A DNA stretch of 64,000 nt from Hyposmocoma kahamanoa (GCF_003589595.1 NW_020653945.1:4451026-4515025), one strand, 5' to 3'. Positions 10,508 through 19,799 are shown, counted from the stretch's first letter. The notes: generated from the letters alone by a model not told the origin. Numbers and translations: made by a program.

Positions 10508-11454
10508 ATATAAGGAAATACCCATAGTTAATAACGTAAATAATTAATAATTTGCATTTGGTGTTAAACCCTTGATTACTAGCCTTCCCTAAGAACGAAC
10601 CCGCAATAGAATTACACAGGTCGTTACTAAAAGGTTTCATTATATTGGCTTCCACATACGAAACCTGTGCGGCCAAACGGAATTGATAATGGGGGAGCAA
10701 ACAATTTATTTCGCGAGTTATCAGTTATTTGCTAGAGTTGATATCGCCAGTAGGGTTAAAATGTGGTCGCTTCATTTACTGTACGTGTATATATTGTTAC
10801 TGAACAGGTTAATAATAATTGTAGATGTAAAAGATTTCCTTTATAAACATAGCACCAAAAGCCCCAAGGCCAATTATTATACACCAAGACGGAGCGGAGA
10901 AAAGCCGTTTCCATAATCAATAGCATTTCGCTGTTTTGACATCATTACGGTGGTTTATTCAAATTTATTGGTTGCTAAAGCATTTTTGCTCCGCGTTACA
11001 AGATAATGGGTGAATGATATAAAAGAAGATCTCTTTAAGCTATTCAATAGAATTACCCTTCCATTTGATGTACGACACTAACTACGAGTAACTTTGTCGA
11101 AGTTATATATTCTTGCAGATATTGGAACTATTGTGTTTACATGTGTCGTTGGATATTTATATTTGTGTATAGTATGTGTGGTTACGTCTTGAAGGTTGTC
11201 TAGAATAGACAAATAAAAGTAAGTCTATTTTTTTAATGTATACAGTAAAAGTAGATGACTTTGACTGTATTCTCGTTGCGATGTCGTGTCGTGTTTATGT
11301 GTAAGAGCCCTAAGCTCTAACTACAAATTCACAGCGAACTTGTTGTTGATCTTTATATTGTTACTTAGTTTATAAAGTCTTAAATGCCCACTAAATATTC
11401 TTTTTCTGCAAATTTATAAACTTATTCTTATACTTAAAAACAATACTTAATTGT
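10508..11454. other. Mostly unassigned; solo MITE end at 11277-11311
   Basis: The only recognisable piece is the end 'cgtgtttatgtgtaagagcc' at about 11292-11311, followed by TAA. Read on the minus strand this is TTA then gggctcttacacataaacac, matching the right end of the MITE at 43994-44240. No partner end was found upstream. Confidence 0.5.
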
Positions 11455-11895
11455 AATTAAGTTTATTGAATATCAGAGTATTTCACCATCATGATATTCA
11501 ATATTTTTCTGTGAAATTACTCCATTAGTTTGTTATGATTATTACACTAATACAAAGATCGAACACTTAGAAAAAAATCCTTTGATCCAACTAGATTCGA
11601 ACCAGCTTCGCTTAGCAAACCGTGCCAGACGCTATGCCAACTAAGCCACGGAACGGACCAGAAGACCTCACGAGTTTTCCTTGTGCTTGTTGCAGATTTT
11701 TTAAGTTTTTAAAAATTTTTTGCCATAGCGCCATCTGTGACAAATCTATTTCTTCACTCAGCCAGACATCTATACAACTACCAGTAGCTTACTAAAGACG
11801 TCGCTTTAATAATTGTAATTAAATTTATTCAATGACAGGATGTTTCATTATGATATTCAATTACATTTTTGTGAAATTACTCCACTAGTCTCAAC
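11455..11895 (-). repeat. tRep-B copy 2, about 1.25 units
   Basis: Read on the minus strand the order is: head (actagtggagtaatttcaca), body (cacagatggcgctatggc), tRNA-like region with A box TGGCTTAGTTGG and B box GGTTCGAATCT, a T-run, tail (gtgttcgatctttgtattag), then a second head (aactaatggagtaatttcac) running to 'aataaacttaattacaatta'. The head of about 85 bp is therefore present at both ends. The tRNA-like region lies near the 3' side, not at the 5' end as in ordinary SINEs. It is not a tRNA gene. Confidence 0.8.
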
Positions 11896-12429
11896 TTACA
11901 ATTTACAATTCAAATTACAATCCTTATTTATTATTCAATCACAAAGCCATACAAATAAATATTAGAAACTTATTAGCGTAGTTGCGATGACTAAACCAAG
12001 TGAACGGTTAGAAGTTACAGAATTGTGGGAATCGACTAACTGGTTGGCGGTCATAGTAATCACAGAGCGAAATTCAATTACACAACAAAGAAACGTCGCG
12101 GCTCTATGTCGGAAACGTTTTCTGATTCAATTACCCGGTTAGGTATCTAATTTTTTTTATGTGATTATTGACAATTCAACCGAAATACATTTTGTCGTAA
12201 TGAAAGCACGTTTTATGTAAATTTTGTAGATAGGAAAAATATCGTACTTTTCTTTCTGTTTTGTGATAACTCTGGGTTATAGAGCTATTAGAATACGAAA
12301 TTACAGCAAAATTGTTGACATTTATTATCTATAAATTGGCCTAACATTTTTGTATTCATAAAGTGGATGTGGAAGCCATACGAAGTCATGGTAGCCTAAT
12401 GGTTTTACATACATTATTTATGTTAAGAA
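11896..12429. other. Unassigned AT-rich DNA
   Basis: Nothing supported beyond a tRNA-like scrap 'tcatggtagcctaatggtt' near 12386 that resembles a SINE A box. Confidence 0.5.
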
Positions 12430-12858
12430 AAATACTTTTTTTTTTCTATAAAAAATAGTGACAAACAATACAAACAATTAATACGAGCAATAAAAATAAA
12501 CTAACTGTTCTTAACAATTGTCGTCATAAAGTCTATGTACACGCTTCTATAATGAAATTCCGATGAATATTCAAAATTTGCCATTTGCGAGGCTTAAAAT
12601 ATTGTGAAACAAAAACTTTATTCAACTTCTACGTACTTGGATGACAAAAATCCTTGGTGTGTGTCACTGACTACTGTGTGTGACCCCTTTAGTTCTTTCA
12701 GGTTTTCTCGATCTAAGATGTTTAAATTAAATATTGTAATGATAAATGTATTGCAATGTATATTTACCCCTAGAGTTTACGAATGTGCGGTAGAGTTTAA
12801 TCAGTGCGACGATTTCAAGTGTAATTCGCTTACCTATGAAATAAAGATTATTTGACAT
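12430..12858 (+). mobile_element. LINE 3' end, CR1-like, copy b
   Basis: Shares with copies a and c the ordered blocks 'ataaaaataaactaactgtt', 'acgcttctataatgaaattc', 'tctcgatctaagatgttt' and 'gagtttaatcagtgcgacga'. It ends at 'tatgaaataaagattatttg'. The block 'cattcttctcaggggaatct' seen in the other two copies is deleted here. The tail is immediately followed by a SINE fragment. Confidence 0.7.
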
Positions 12859-12935
12859 TCCGCCTCTCAAGCAAAGGTTCGAAACCGGGCTCGCACCGCT
12901 GAGTTTTCCGGAATTTATGTGTGATAATTATTTAG
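12859..12935 (+). mobile_element. Bm1-like SINE fragment
   Basis: Matches the SINE head from 'cgcctctcaagca' through a B-box-like 'ggttcgaaaccgggctcgca' to 'ggaatttatgtgtgataatt'. The rest of the element is missing. Confidence 0.7.
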
Positions 12936-12954
12936 AAAATTAACCACTGTAGCG

Positions 12955-13806
12955 TGGTGAACGGAGGGGGTGCGTAGAAAATTGAAACCAGACGGAAAGT
13001 ACGCAAGGCGTATATTAAATAAAAGACAAAACAAAAAGTTATGCAGCGGCTAGGGTCTCAACCATATGTTTCAACAGTGCGTCTTACTTGCGGGAAAGCG
13101 CAAGTTTTGTGCCGAAGCCTAAGTGAGATAACTGTAAGGACCGAAATGTCTCAATACCTTGAGAGCTTTTTAGTGCCAGACAAATGCTATACTGGTAGCA
13201 TGCATTAACAATTCTTTCTTTTTTTATGATGGATATTTTGCAGTTAGCTGCTGATGGCCTTGACTGCGCCACCGGAGAAAAGGGCGAGCTGAAGGCTCCT
13301 AACCCCTAAAATAAACTTAAAGCTAAGTAGCGGGCCTGAGGGCGCCCAAGTAGGCACGGACCTCGGCTCAGGGTGCTACTGGAGACTTCCGCCCGAAGGG
13401 CGTGCTGTAGGAGAGAATCTACCACTGTACGTGCTGAAATGAGGGGCTCGACGACCTCGCCGGCGAGGACGGTTGGTGCGTGAGGGACGGGACTGACTAG
13501 CGATCTGGTTGGCCTTCAAAGTGGCGAGAGTGATAAGGTCGTCAGGGTCGTTGAGGACTTCCCTTGGCCGACGGGTCCTATTTACGCGGTGGGGTTGTTC
13601 CCTGAGGGGGTCGTAAGAAGATGCAGCCACCACGAGGGGGTTGGGGTTGTGAGGAGCAGAGTCGAAGTATTTCCTCGATGCCTGTTTCATGAATTGGGCT
13701 ATTGTGGGGAGCCGTAAATCTATATGGAGGTTAGCGTTGCGCAGGTACCACGGGGCACCCGTCGCGTTGCGCATGAATCTATTTTGGAGAGCCTGCAGGC
13801 GGTTTA
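12955..13806 (-). mobile_element. 5'-truncated Jockey-type LINE with 3' untranslated tail
   Basis: The coding remnant at 13376-13806 reads on the minus strand. The lower-numbered side, about 12955-13375, would be its 3' untranslated region; I see no clear poly(A) tract. The left boundary is uncertain. The element is cut off at 13806, where tRep-B begins, as expected for 5' truncation during target-primed reverse transcription or for later interruption. Confidence 0.65.
13376..13806 (-). pseudogene. C-terminal end of a Jockey-type reverse transcriptase (ORF2)
   Basis: The frame is open from the truncation point to a stop at 13376-13378 and gives about 142 residues. It begins L-N-R-L-Q-A-L-Q-N-R-F and continues RNATGAPWYLRN, then 'LHIDLRLPTIAQFMKQASRK' and 'NPLVVAASSYDP'. 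This is the block downstream of the thumb in Jockey-clade ORF2 proteins (LQN-x-x-LR...GAPW-x-x-RN...DL-x-L). It ends in an arginine-rich tail (PRRRGRRAP). The catalytic FADD box and the endonuclease would lie upstream and are absent, so it cannot be functional. The clade assignment is from memory of the family. Confidence 0.8.
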
Positions 13807-13953
13807 GTAATTAATAAAAATTTAATTAATACAGTGAATAGCGACATCTCTCGCCAGGACTGGTAGCTGTAAAGGTACTAACTGGGTGATAAATCTGCAA
13901 TAGATTTCTCATAGATGGCGCTACGACTAAAAAGTCGTTGAAAGACCAAGTAC
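13807..13953 (+). repeat. tRep-B copy 3, cut by the assembly gap
   Basis: Nearly identical to 14817-14960, from the 'taataaaaatttaattaata' start to 'gttgaaagaccaagtac'. It stops at the first N. Confidence 0.85.
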
Positions 13954-14353
13954 NNNNNNNNNNNNNNNNNNNNNNNNNNNNNNNNNNNNNNNNNNNNNNN
14001 NNNNNNNNNNNNNNNNNNNNNNNNNNNNNNNNNNNNNNNNNNNNNNNNNNNNNNNNNNNNNNNNNNNNNNNNNNNNNNNNNNNNNNNNNNNNNNNNNNNN
14101 NNNNNNNNNNNNNNNNNNNNNNNNNNNNNNNNNNNNNNNNNNNNNNNNNNNNNNNNNNNNNNNNNNNNNNNNNNNNNNNNNNNNNNNNNNNNNNNNNNNN
14201 NNNNNNNNNNNNNNNNNNNNNNNNNNNNNNNNNNNNNNNNNNNNNNNNNNNNNNNNNNNNNNNNNNNNNNNNNNNNNNNNNNNNNNNNNNNNNNNNNNNN
14301 NNNNNNNNNNNNNNNNNNNNNNNNNNNNNNNNNNNNNNNNNNNNNNNNNNNNN
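13954..14353. other. Assembly gap, 400 N
   Basis: Exactly 400 unknown bases. The left edge is tRep-B sequence duplicated at 14817-14960 and the right edge starts inside Rep-A. Repeats on both sides explain why the assembler stopped. The round number suggests an estimated size. Confidence 0.99.
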
Positions 14354-14530
14354 AAGCAGTAATGTCAGCGTCACTGCGTTCCGGTTTCGAAGGGCAGGGG
14401 GTGAAATTACAGGCACATGGGACTTGTCAAATTAAAGCTCTGAGTGGCACTGCAACTGTTATGGACAGGCGTGTCGTTTACCACCAGGCGCACGACTTGT
14501 TCATTCTGTCACTGAGTTTTATAAAAAAAA
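14354..14530 (+). repeat. Rep-A copy 4, left part in the gap
   Basis: Starts at 'aagcagtaatgtcagcgtca' directly after the gap and runs to 'ataaaaaaaag'. A stretch of the middle is deleted between 'gacttgtcaa' and 'attaaagctctgagtggca'. Confidence 0.85.
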
Positions 14531-14690
14531 GTCTGTGGCAGCTGGCACTCATTGACGCGGCGCAGCGTTCGCGCCGAAACCATCAATACTTGCATCTGTG
14601 AACACCGCGCACGTACTAAAGTGTCGCGGCAGCAGCAACAGAATCCTGAACATGTCGTTGTACTGCATTCGCATTGCATTTAGTCATTAT

Positions 14691-14803
14691 TGTTATAATT
14701 ATTAATACGAAAATCGAACACTCAGAAAAAACCGGTCGGATCGAAGGAATTTTTTCTGAGTGTTTTTTCTGAGTGTTCGATCTTTGTATTAATAATTATA
14801 ACA
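14691..14803. repeat. 41-bp inverted repeat made of tRep-B tails
   Basis: Arms 14691-14731 and 14763-14803 match at 39 of 41 positions. Both are the tRep-B tail (gtgttcgatctttgtattaa), in opposite directions. The loop holds 'ggtcggatcgaaggaatt', the end of the tRNA-like region. Confidence 0.9.
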
Positions 14804-15141
14804 AACTAGTGCACAATTCAATAAAAATTTCATTAATACAGTGAATAGCGACATCTCTCGCCAGGACTGGTAGCTGTAAAGGTACTAACTGGGTGATAAA
14901 TCTGTCATAGATGTCTCATAGATGGCGCTACGACTAAAAAGTCGTTGAAAGACCAAGTACAAAGACACGACGCAAGCACATAGAAAAATTCGTGAGGTCC
15001 GTTGGTTCGTTCCGTGGCTTAGTTGGTATAGCGTCTGGCACGGTATGCAAGAAGACGTCGGTTCGAATCCGACCGGATCGAAGGAATTTTTTCCGAGTGT
15101 TTTTTCTGAGTGTTCGATCTTTGTATTAATAATTATAACAA
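14755..15141 (+). repeat. tRep-B copy 4, best-preserved unit
   Basis: Order on the plus strand: tail motif, 'aacaaactagtg', body with 'agcgacatctctcgccagga' and 'atagatggcgctacgactaa', then the tRNA-like region at about 15009-15080. That region has A box TGGCTTAGTTGG, B box GGTTCGAATCC and the run ttttttcc just after it, which could stop RNA polymerase III. The unit ends in a second tail (gttcgatctttgtattaata). The ~40-bp tail is thus present at both ends about 332 bp apart. The tRNA-like part cannot be folded into a full cloverleaf by eye. Confidence 0.85.
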
Positions 15142-15167
15142 AATGAATACTTTTTAAGATTTTTTTT

Positions 15168-15458
15168 ATAATATTAAGTGACGGCACGAACAAGTCGTGC
15201 GCCTGATGGTAAACAACACGCCTATCTATAACAGTTGTAGTGCCACTCAGAGCTTTAAGTCGCAAAGATCTGAGGGGCACTGCCACTGCGCCCGTCACAC
15301 TGAGACATAAGTTGACAAGTCCCATGTACCTGTAATTTCACCAGCACTCTTACACTTCAAAACCGGAACGCAATAATGCTCACATCATTGCTTGGTGGCA
15401 GAAATAGGTAAGGTAGCAGTACTTGCCTGGATGAATTCTTTCACAAGGAGCTCTACTG
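15168..15458 (-). repeat. Rep-A copy 5, full length
   Basis: Continuous minus-strand match from 'atattaagtgacggcacgaa' to 'tttcacaaggagctctact'. One of the least changed copies. Confidence 0.9.
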
Positions 15459-15595
15459 ATCCTATATTACTTTAATAATATATTTGAACAAGAAGCTTAT
15501 TAGGTTTTCTTCAACAAAAAATTGCGAGGTTTTCACTCTAAGGCAACGTGCTGTCTGTCTCTATTTTTCACAAAAAAATACTATTCTTATACCTA

Positions 15596-16130
15596 TGTAT
15601 ATGGCGTTTCGGCAAAAAAGTCGTCAAAAACCAAAAACAAAGATCTGCAACAAGCACATAAAAAAATTCGTAAAGTCCGCTAGTTCGCTCCGTGGCTAAG
15701 TGTCGATACACAAAACTGCGAATCGGCGCGATTCTTAACGCAGAAAACTGCGACGCGAATTGCTGCGATGCGATTTCTTGCGTCAAGGCATTTCACTGCC
15801 ACGGTTTGGGTAACCATTCCTTTGACGATCATCAACCGTACTGAACGTATTTTTTAAACATGGATCGTAAAAAGAGTGTTGCACTGCTGTTATTAATAAG
15901 AAAGTATAGGAAAAAAACACAAAGAAGATAAATTAATTCGCAAATTCTTGCGATGCGTCATGCGAGCTTGTAGATTTCTGCGATGCGACGTCGCATCGCA
16001 GTTTTGTGTTTCGACCCTTAGTTAGCATAGCGTCTGCCACGGTTTGCTGAGAAGACCTTTTTAAAATCCAACCGGATCGAAGGAATTTTTCTTAGTGTTC
16101 GATCTTTGTATTAATAATTATAACAAACTA
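15596..16130 (+). repeat. tRep-B copy 5, interrupted by a MITE
   Basis: The unit starts in the body (tatggcgtttcggcaaaaaa) and reaches 'gctccgtggcta'. It is broken by the MITE at 15700-16017 and resumes 'gttagcatagcgtctgccac' through the tail 'gttcgatctttgtattaata'. Removing the MITE and one TTA restores the consensus order ggcttagttggcatagcg. Confidence 0.85.
15700..16017 (+). mobile_element. Harbinger-type MITE, copy 1 (318 bp)
   Basis: The terminal inverted repeats are gtgtcgatacacaaaactgc on the left and gggtcgaaacacaaaactgc read inward from the right. Flanks are TAA at 15697-15699 and TTA at 16018-16020; the uninterrupted repeat has TTA there, so the left copy has mutated. Inside are several tgcgatgcgac motifs near both ends. 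A 23-codon open frame at 15860-15931 starts M-D-R-K-K-S and has a leucine run followed by basic residues (RKYRKK). That pattern resembles the N-terminus of some PIF/Harbinger transposases. The same frame is kept in the copy at 23627. Confidence 0.75.
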
Positions 16131-16258
16131 TAGGAAATGACACTATTTTTCCGGATTTAAATCGCGTATATTTGTTTTTTCAAACAGACCGACATTTCGG
16201 GCCCTTTACAGGTCTATAATCTATGTGTAACAATCGCGAAAACCTAAGAACTCGATAT
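16131..16258. mobile_element. 128-bp insertion with 11-bp target duplication
   Basis: The 11-mer ataacaaacta occurs at 16120-16130 and again at 16259-16269, on either side of the insert. Those two copies fuse into the normal tRep-B tail-to-head junction. The insert contains 'tatatttgttttttcaaaca' and 'gacatttcgggccctttaca', shared with 48618-48715 on the opposite strand. An 11-bp duplication of an AT-rich site is typical of LINE-machinery insertion. Confidence 0.7.
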
Positions 16259-16330
16259 ATAACAAACTAGTGGAGTAATTTCACAAAAGTAATTAAATAT
16301 CGTGGTGATCAAATATTCAATAAAAAACTT
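16259..16330 (+). repeat. tRep-B head following the 128-bp insert
   Basis: Head motif 'ctagtggagtaatttcacaa' followed by 'attaaatatcgtggtgatca'. It stops at an A/T-rich run at 16330. Confidence 0.8.
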
Positions 16331-16623
16331 TTTTTTAAAAACAAATCTTCTTAACACAAATTACATGATTACATAATAGTTGTTTCTCTACGTAGGTAAA
16401 TATGTGGTTAAATAATATCAGTAATATTTGAACACGTTTGTTAGCTTTGTTCTCTTTCAGACATGTCTAGTGTCGAGTCAATTTCTATTTAATTGAACTG
16501 TGATTACAAAGTTTGCTTTGCTTTGAAAGCAGCGCTCGGTTAGGTACTTAATTGGTTTTGAACAACAATTTCGTCGGTAATGTAGACGTGTCACTAAATT
16601 ACTATTATGAGTAGTGTTTAGTA

Positions 16624-17131
16624 TAGTGTTGTAAAAACTAAAAACTTGACTCAATTTATCACGACTCGGCGTCCAAAAACACACATGAGCCCGAGTCGAG
16701 TCGAGCACGGACTTCAAGTCTATAAAAAGAACTTGAGTCGTAAACATTACTCGAGTTTTGGATAAAGCGACTTCTATTCTACAAAGTATCGAGTACGACA
16801 AGCAGGGTTAAATTTTACTAAACAACTTCTATTGTCCACATATTAAATAAAAAAACAAATACCCAATATGGTGATTTGTAAAAAAGGAAGATATTAATAC
16901 TTAATTGTACTACAGTTTAACACACCACACTACAACGCTCAGTAGGTACTTAATAGAATCCGAATCGTTACATAAATAGCCTCGAGAACTGTTGAACTCG
17001 AGTCTATCCAGAAACTCTATAGCCTCGTAATACGTCGAGCAGTGGAGACTCTGTCTTTCTGAGTCGAGTCTTGTGAATTGGGGTCGAGTTCTAAAGTGTA
17101 GACTCCCGGCCTCGAGTTTTTTACAACACTA
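16624..17131. mobile_element. 508-bp hAT-type MITE with perfect 8-bp duplication
   Basis: Inverted ends share TAGTGTTGTAAAAA exactly (16624-16637 and the complement at 17118-17131). The 8-mer gtttagta lies outside both ends (16616-16623 and 17132-17139). An 8-bp duplication with TAG/CAG-starting ends is diagnostic of hAT elements. The interior is rich in actcgag/gagtcgag motifs in both orientations, which are probably subterminal transposase sites. No transposase frame is present. Confidence 0.85.
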
Positions 17132-17242
17132 GTTTAGTATTCTTGTTGTCTTATTGTGCCTTTCAGATTCTGTCTCTCATTAATCCGTTGTTATAGTTAT
17201 TGTATGGAAAATATAAGTATTGCAAATATTTCATTAGCAGTA

Positions 17243-17530
17243 GAGCTCCTTGTGAAAGAGTTCGTCTAGGGTAGAACTGCCACCTTACCTATTTCTGCCT
17301 CCAAGCAGTAATGTTAGTATTACTGAGTTCCGGTTTTGAAGGGTAAGGGTGTTGGTGAAAATACGGGCACGTGGGACTTGTCAACTGATGTCTCAGGGTA
17401 ACGGGCGCAGTGGCAGTGCCCCACAGATCTTTGCGATTTAAAAGTTCTGAGTGGCACTTCAATTGCTATGGACAGGCGTGCCGCTCACCACCAGGCGCAC
17501 ACCTTATGCGTCTCGTTACTTAGTATCAAG
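17243..17530 (+). repeat. Rep-A copy 6, full length
   Basis: Runs from 'agtagagctccttgtgaaag' to 'tcgttacttagtatcaag' with few changes. It is followed within a few bases by an inverted partial copy. Confidence 0.9.
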
Positions 17531-17532
17531 CC

Positions 17533-17665
17533 CAAAATGCCTGTAATTTCCAGCAGCCACCACTTGTTAAAACTGGAACGCAGTAATGCTCACATTACTT
17601 CTTGGCAGATATAGATAAGGTGGCAGAATTTCCTTAGACGAACTCTTTCTCAAGCAGCTCTACTG
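17533..17665 (-). repeat. Rep-A copy 7, partial, inverted relative to copy 6
   Basis: Minus-strand match from 'aaaatgcctgtaatttcc' to 'tctcaagcagctctactgc'. With copy 6 it forms an inverted pair with arms of about 130 bp. Confidence 0.85.
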
Positions 17666-17669
17666 CTGA

Positions 17670-18582
17670 AAATGTTATTTTAGTTTGCAAATAATAAATA
17701 CTTGGTTGATTTCGTTAACGTTTATTTAGTTCTGAGTAAAGTACATAATAAGCATGTAATACCTTTTTCATCTCTTAGAAAAATAACTTCGTTATGTTAC
17801 TTTCCTTTGACCGTTTAGATAAGGATGCGAAAAATTGCGCTTTTGCGGGCTTCCAATGTTTGTTTAGCATTAATAGAAAGAAAGAAAAATAATTTATTTG
17901 GCAACATTTTACGATAAATAATACAAAACAAACACAATCATACATTATATGTTACCAAAACGGTCACCACTCAGCTTTTTGTAATGAGACGTTGAAGAAC
18001 GCCTCATTACGCTGGTTTTCAGTGGCGCCATATATGGACAAAAAGAAAGATGGCGCCTCGTCCAAGCAGGCGGTAAGATAAAAATAAAACAAAAAAGAAA
18101 TATAAAGATTAGGTATAAAACTTAATTACAAATACAAATCAAAACTTAAAATATTAAACAAAACCATAAACTAATCCTAACATAGATACATAATAATAAA
18201 AATGAAATAAATACCAAAAATTTGATTATAATGTAGTGTAAGTGAGGTGAGTATACGTAGTGTAAGTGAGGTGAGTATAAGTAGTGTAAGTGAGGTGAGT
18301 ATATGTAGTGTAAGTGAGGTGATTAGTGTTAACACATTGTACAAATTGGCTCTGATCACTTTTTAAGAACTTTGCAAGCAATGCACGACTACCTTGTATA
18401 ATGAGATTATAATTGAGTTGATAATAAAAACTTCTTATAGGCTAATTCAAAAGAGGCAGCAGATAAAAGTTACATGGTAATTTATTGTCTGTCTTCTTAT
18501 TTCTTTCATATATGTTTAGGTACTTAGCCACAATCAAAGGCAGGGACAGTCCCTTAGGTCTCTCTGCTACGTTTTCATTATA
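17670..18582. other. Unassigned; possible minus-strand LINE tail and a minisatellite
   Basis: The stretch 'aaaataatttatttggcaac' at about 17887 looks like the complement of a LINE tail with an AATAAA signal. No frame supports it. The minisatellite at 18233-18325 is listed separately. Confidence 0.45.
18233..18325. repeat. 24-bp minisatellite, about 3.9 units
   Basis: The unit gtagtgtaagtgaggtgagt plus four variable bases (atac, ataa or atat) repeats in tandem with almost no other changes. Confidence 0.95.
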
Positions 18583-18960
18583 TTGCCCTCCCTAACCTTG
18601 GCTTCCAAGCCTGCGCAGGGACCTTATCACTCAACTTCTGATCCTAGATCATCCCGTTTACACAAACTTCATGTGGTGCTCCAAAGAAAAGTACCTCGGG
18701 TGAGCGGCCGGGTGCAAGTAGAGCACCTTCCCTATTGTTCAGGTAGGTACCGGAGCTGTTGGCACGCTCATCTCCCGTTGAGCATTGCACAACCAGCAGT
18801 TCCCGCCTCTAAGCCGTTGAATCTAAACTCAACTACAAATCTCCACTTTGGTGGTGGGGCTGTCGGCATGCTCACCTCCCAACGCCGAAGCGTCTCTCCA
18901 ATTGCCTCAATTCCGAAGCGGCTGGAGGGGCCGGAGGATATTTAGCGAAAGAAGGGACAA
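18583..18960 (+). other. GC-richer segment with a 120-residue open frame of unknown nature
   Basis: The segment stands out from its AT-rich surroundings. An open frame (18583-18945) is present but shows no domain, signal peptide or repeat I recognise. Two related stretches, 'gagctgttggcacgctca' and 'ggctgtcggcatgctcac', lie about 115 bp apart. It may be a fragment of a retroelement or of an old gene. I cannot tell, and the frame may be chance. Confidence 0.3.
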
Positions 18961-19345
18961 GCCGAATACCGAGTAACACCCGACTATTTGTTGCTACTCT
19001 ATCTTATACATAAAGTTTCAAGTGTTGCCTAACCAATTTCAGTACTTTAAAGCCGTGCTATAAAATATTTTCCATTTCGAATTTACAAGTTCGAACTTGT
19101 ACACGGAAAACATTTTTTAAAACTGGTTAATACAGTTTTCAGCTCCATTCACGTGCTACTGCATTTTAAAACCCGCAGACTCTGTTTTTGTAGAACGTTT
19201 CAACTAAGCACATATTTTGTGAATATACGTGACTGAAAGGTTGCTATCGCGTATGTTCTATTAATTACTAATGCAAATGAATAAATCAATTAAGAAAATC
19301 TATTTACATTAAACTATTTTTTTTATGTCATATTATATACTATAT
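18961..19345. other. Unassigned DNA
   Basis: Nothing supported. Confidence 0.6.
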
Positions 19346-19580
19346 TAAATAGTCGGGGTGAACAAGTCGTGCCCTTGATGGTCACGTCTGTCTATGACAG
19401 TGGCAGTGCCACTTAGAGCTATAAATCACGAAAAATCTGAGAGGCACTGCCACTGCGTCCATCACCCCGAGCCATAAAATTGACAAGTCCCGTGTGCCTG
19501 TACTTTCACCTTTACCCTTCAAAATCGGACCACAGTAATGCTCACATAACTACTTTTATTACTGCTTAAATACTGCTACT
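19346..19580 (-). repeat. Rep-A copy 8
   Basis: Minus-strand match from 'gggtgaacaagtcgtgccct' to 'cagtaatgctcacataacta', then decayed to about 19580. Confidence 0.85.
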
Positions 19581-19607
19581 CAGTTCTAATAAAATAAGTT
19601 TAACTGC

Positions 19608-19795
19608 CTCTGTGGCTGAACGGTTACCATGCCGAGCTGCCACGCAGAGGTCCCAGGTTCGATTCCCGGGCCAGGAGAAATATTTGTATTTATTTCTCTC
19701 GTGAGTTTTGGTGTAATTTATGTTTATCTATGTCTATGGCACCCGCGACTCTGGGTTTCCCTAGTGCGGGTCTATATTTAGTGTGTGCGTTATTA
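19608..19795 (+). mobile_element. tRNA-derived SINE, family C, copy 3, best head
   Basis: Head 'actgcctctgtggctgaacg' with A box TGGCTGAACGG, then B box GGTTCGATTCC in 'caggttcgattcccgggcca'. Body and end match copies at 3190, 8609 and 20428, finishing 'gtgtgtgcgttattaatt'. Both polymerase III boxes look usable, so this is the copy most likely to be transcribed. Confidence 0.88.
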
Positions 19796-19799
19796 ATTC

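Noticed and set aside
13826..14435. Long open frames across 13826-14435 on both strands
   Set aside because: They consist mostly of unknown bases from the 400-N gap.
15009..15085. A and B boxes and a T-run suggesting a functional tRNA gene
   Set aside because: It lies in the same place in every tRep-B copy, the stems cannot be paired into a cloverleaf, and other copies are clearly decayed. It is the tRNA-like part of a repeat.
18583..18945. 120-residue open frame in a GC-richer segment as a host gene
   Set aside because: No domain, splice context or codon pattern supports it, and internal near-repeats suggest repetitive DNA.
19608..19680. tRNA-Leu/Ser-like sequence with good polymerase III boxes
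   Set aside because: It forms the head of a SINE with body and tail repeated at 3190, 8609 and 20428, not a free-standing tRNA.
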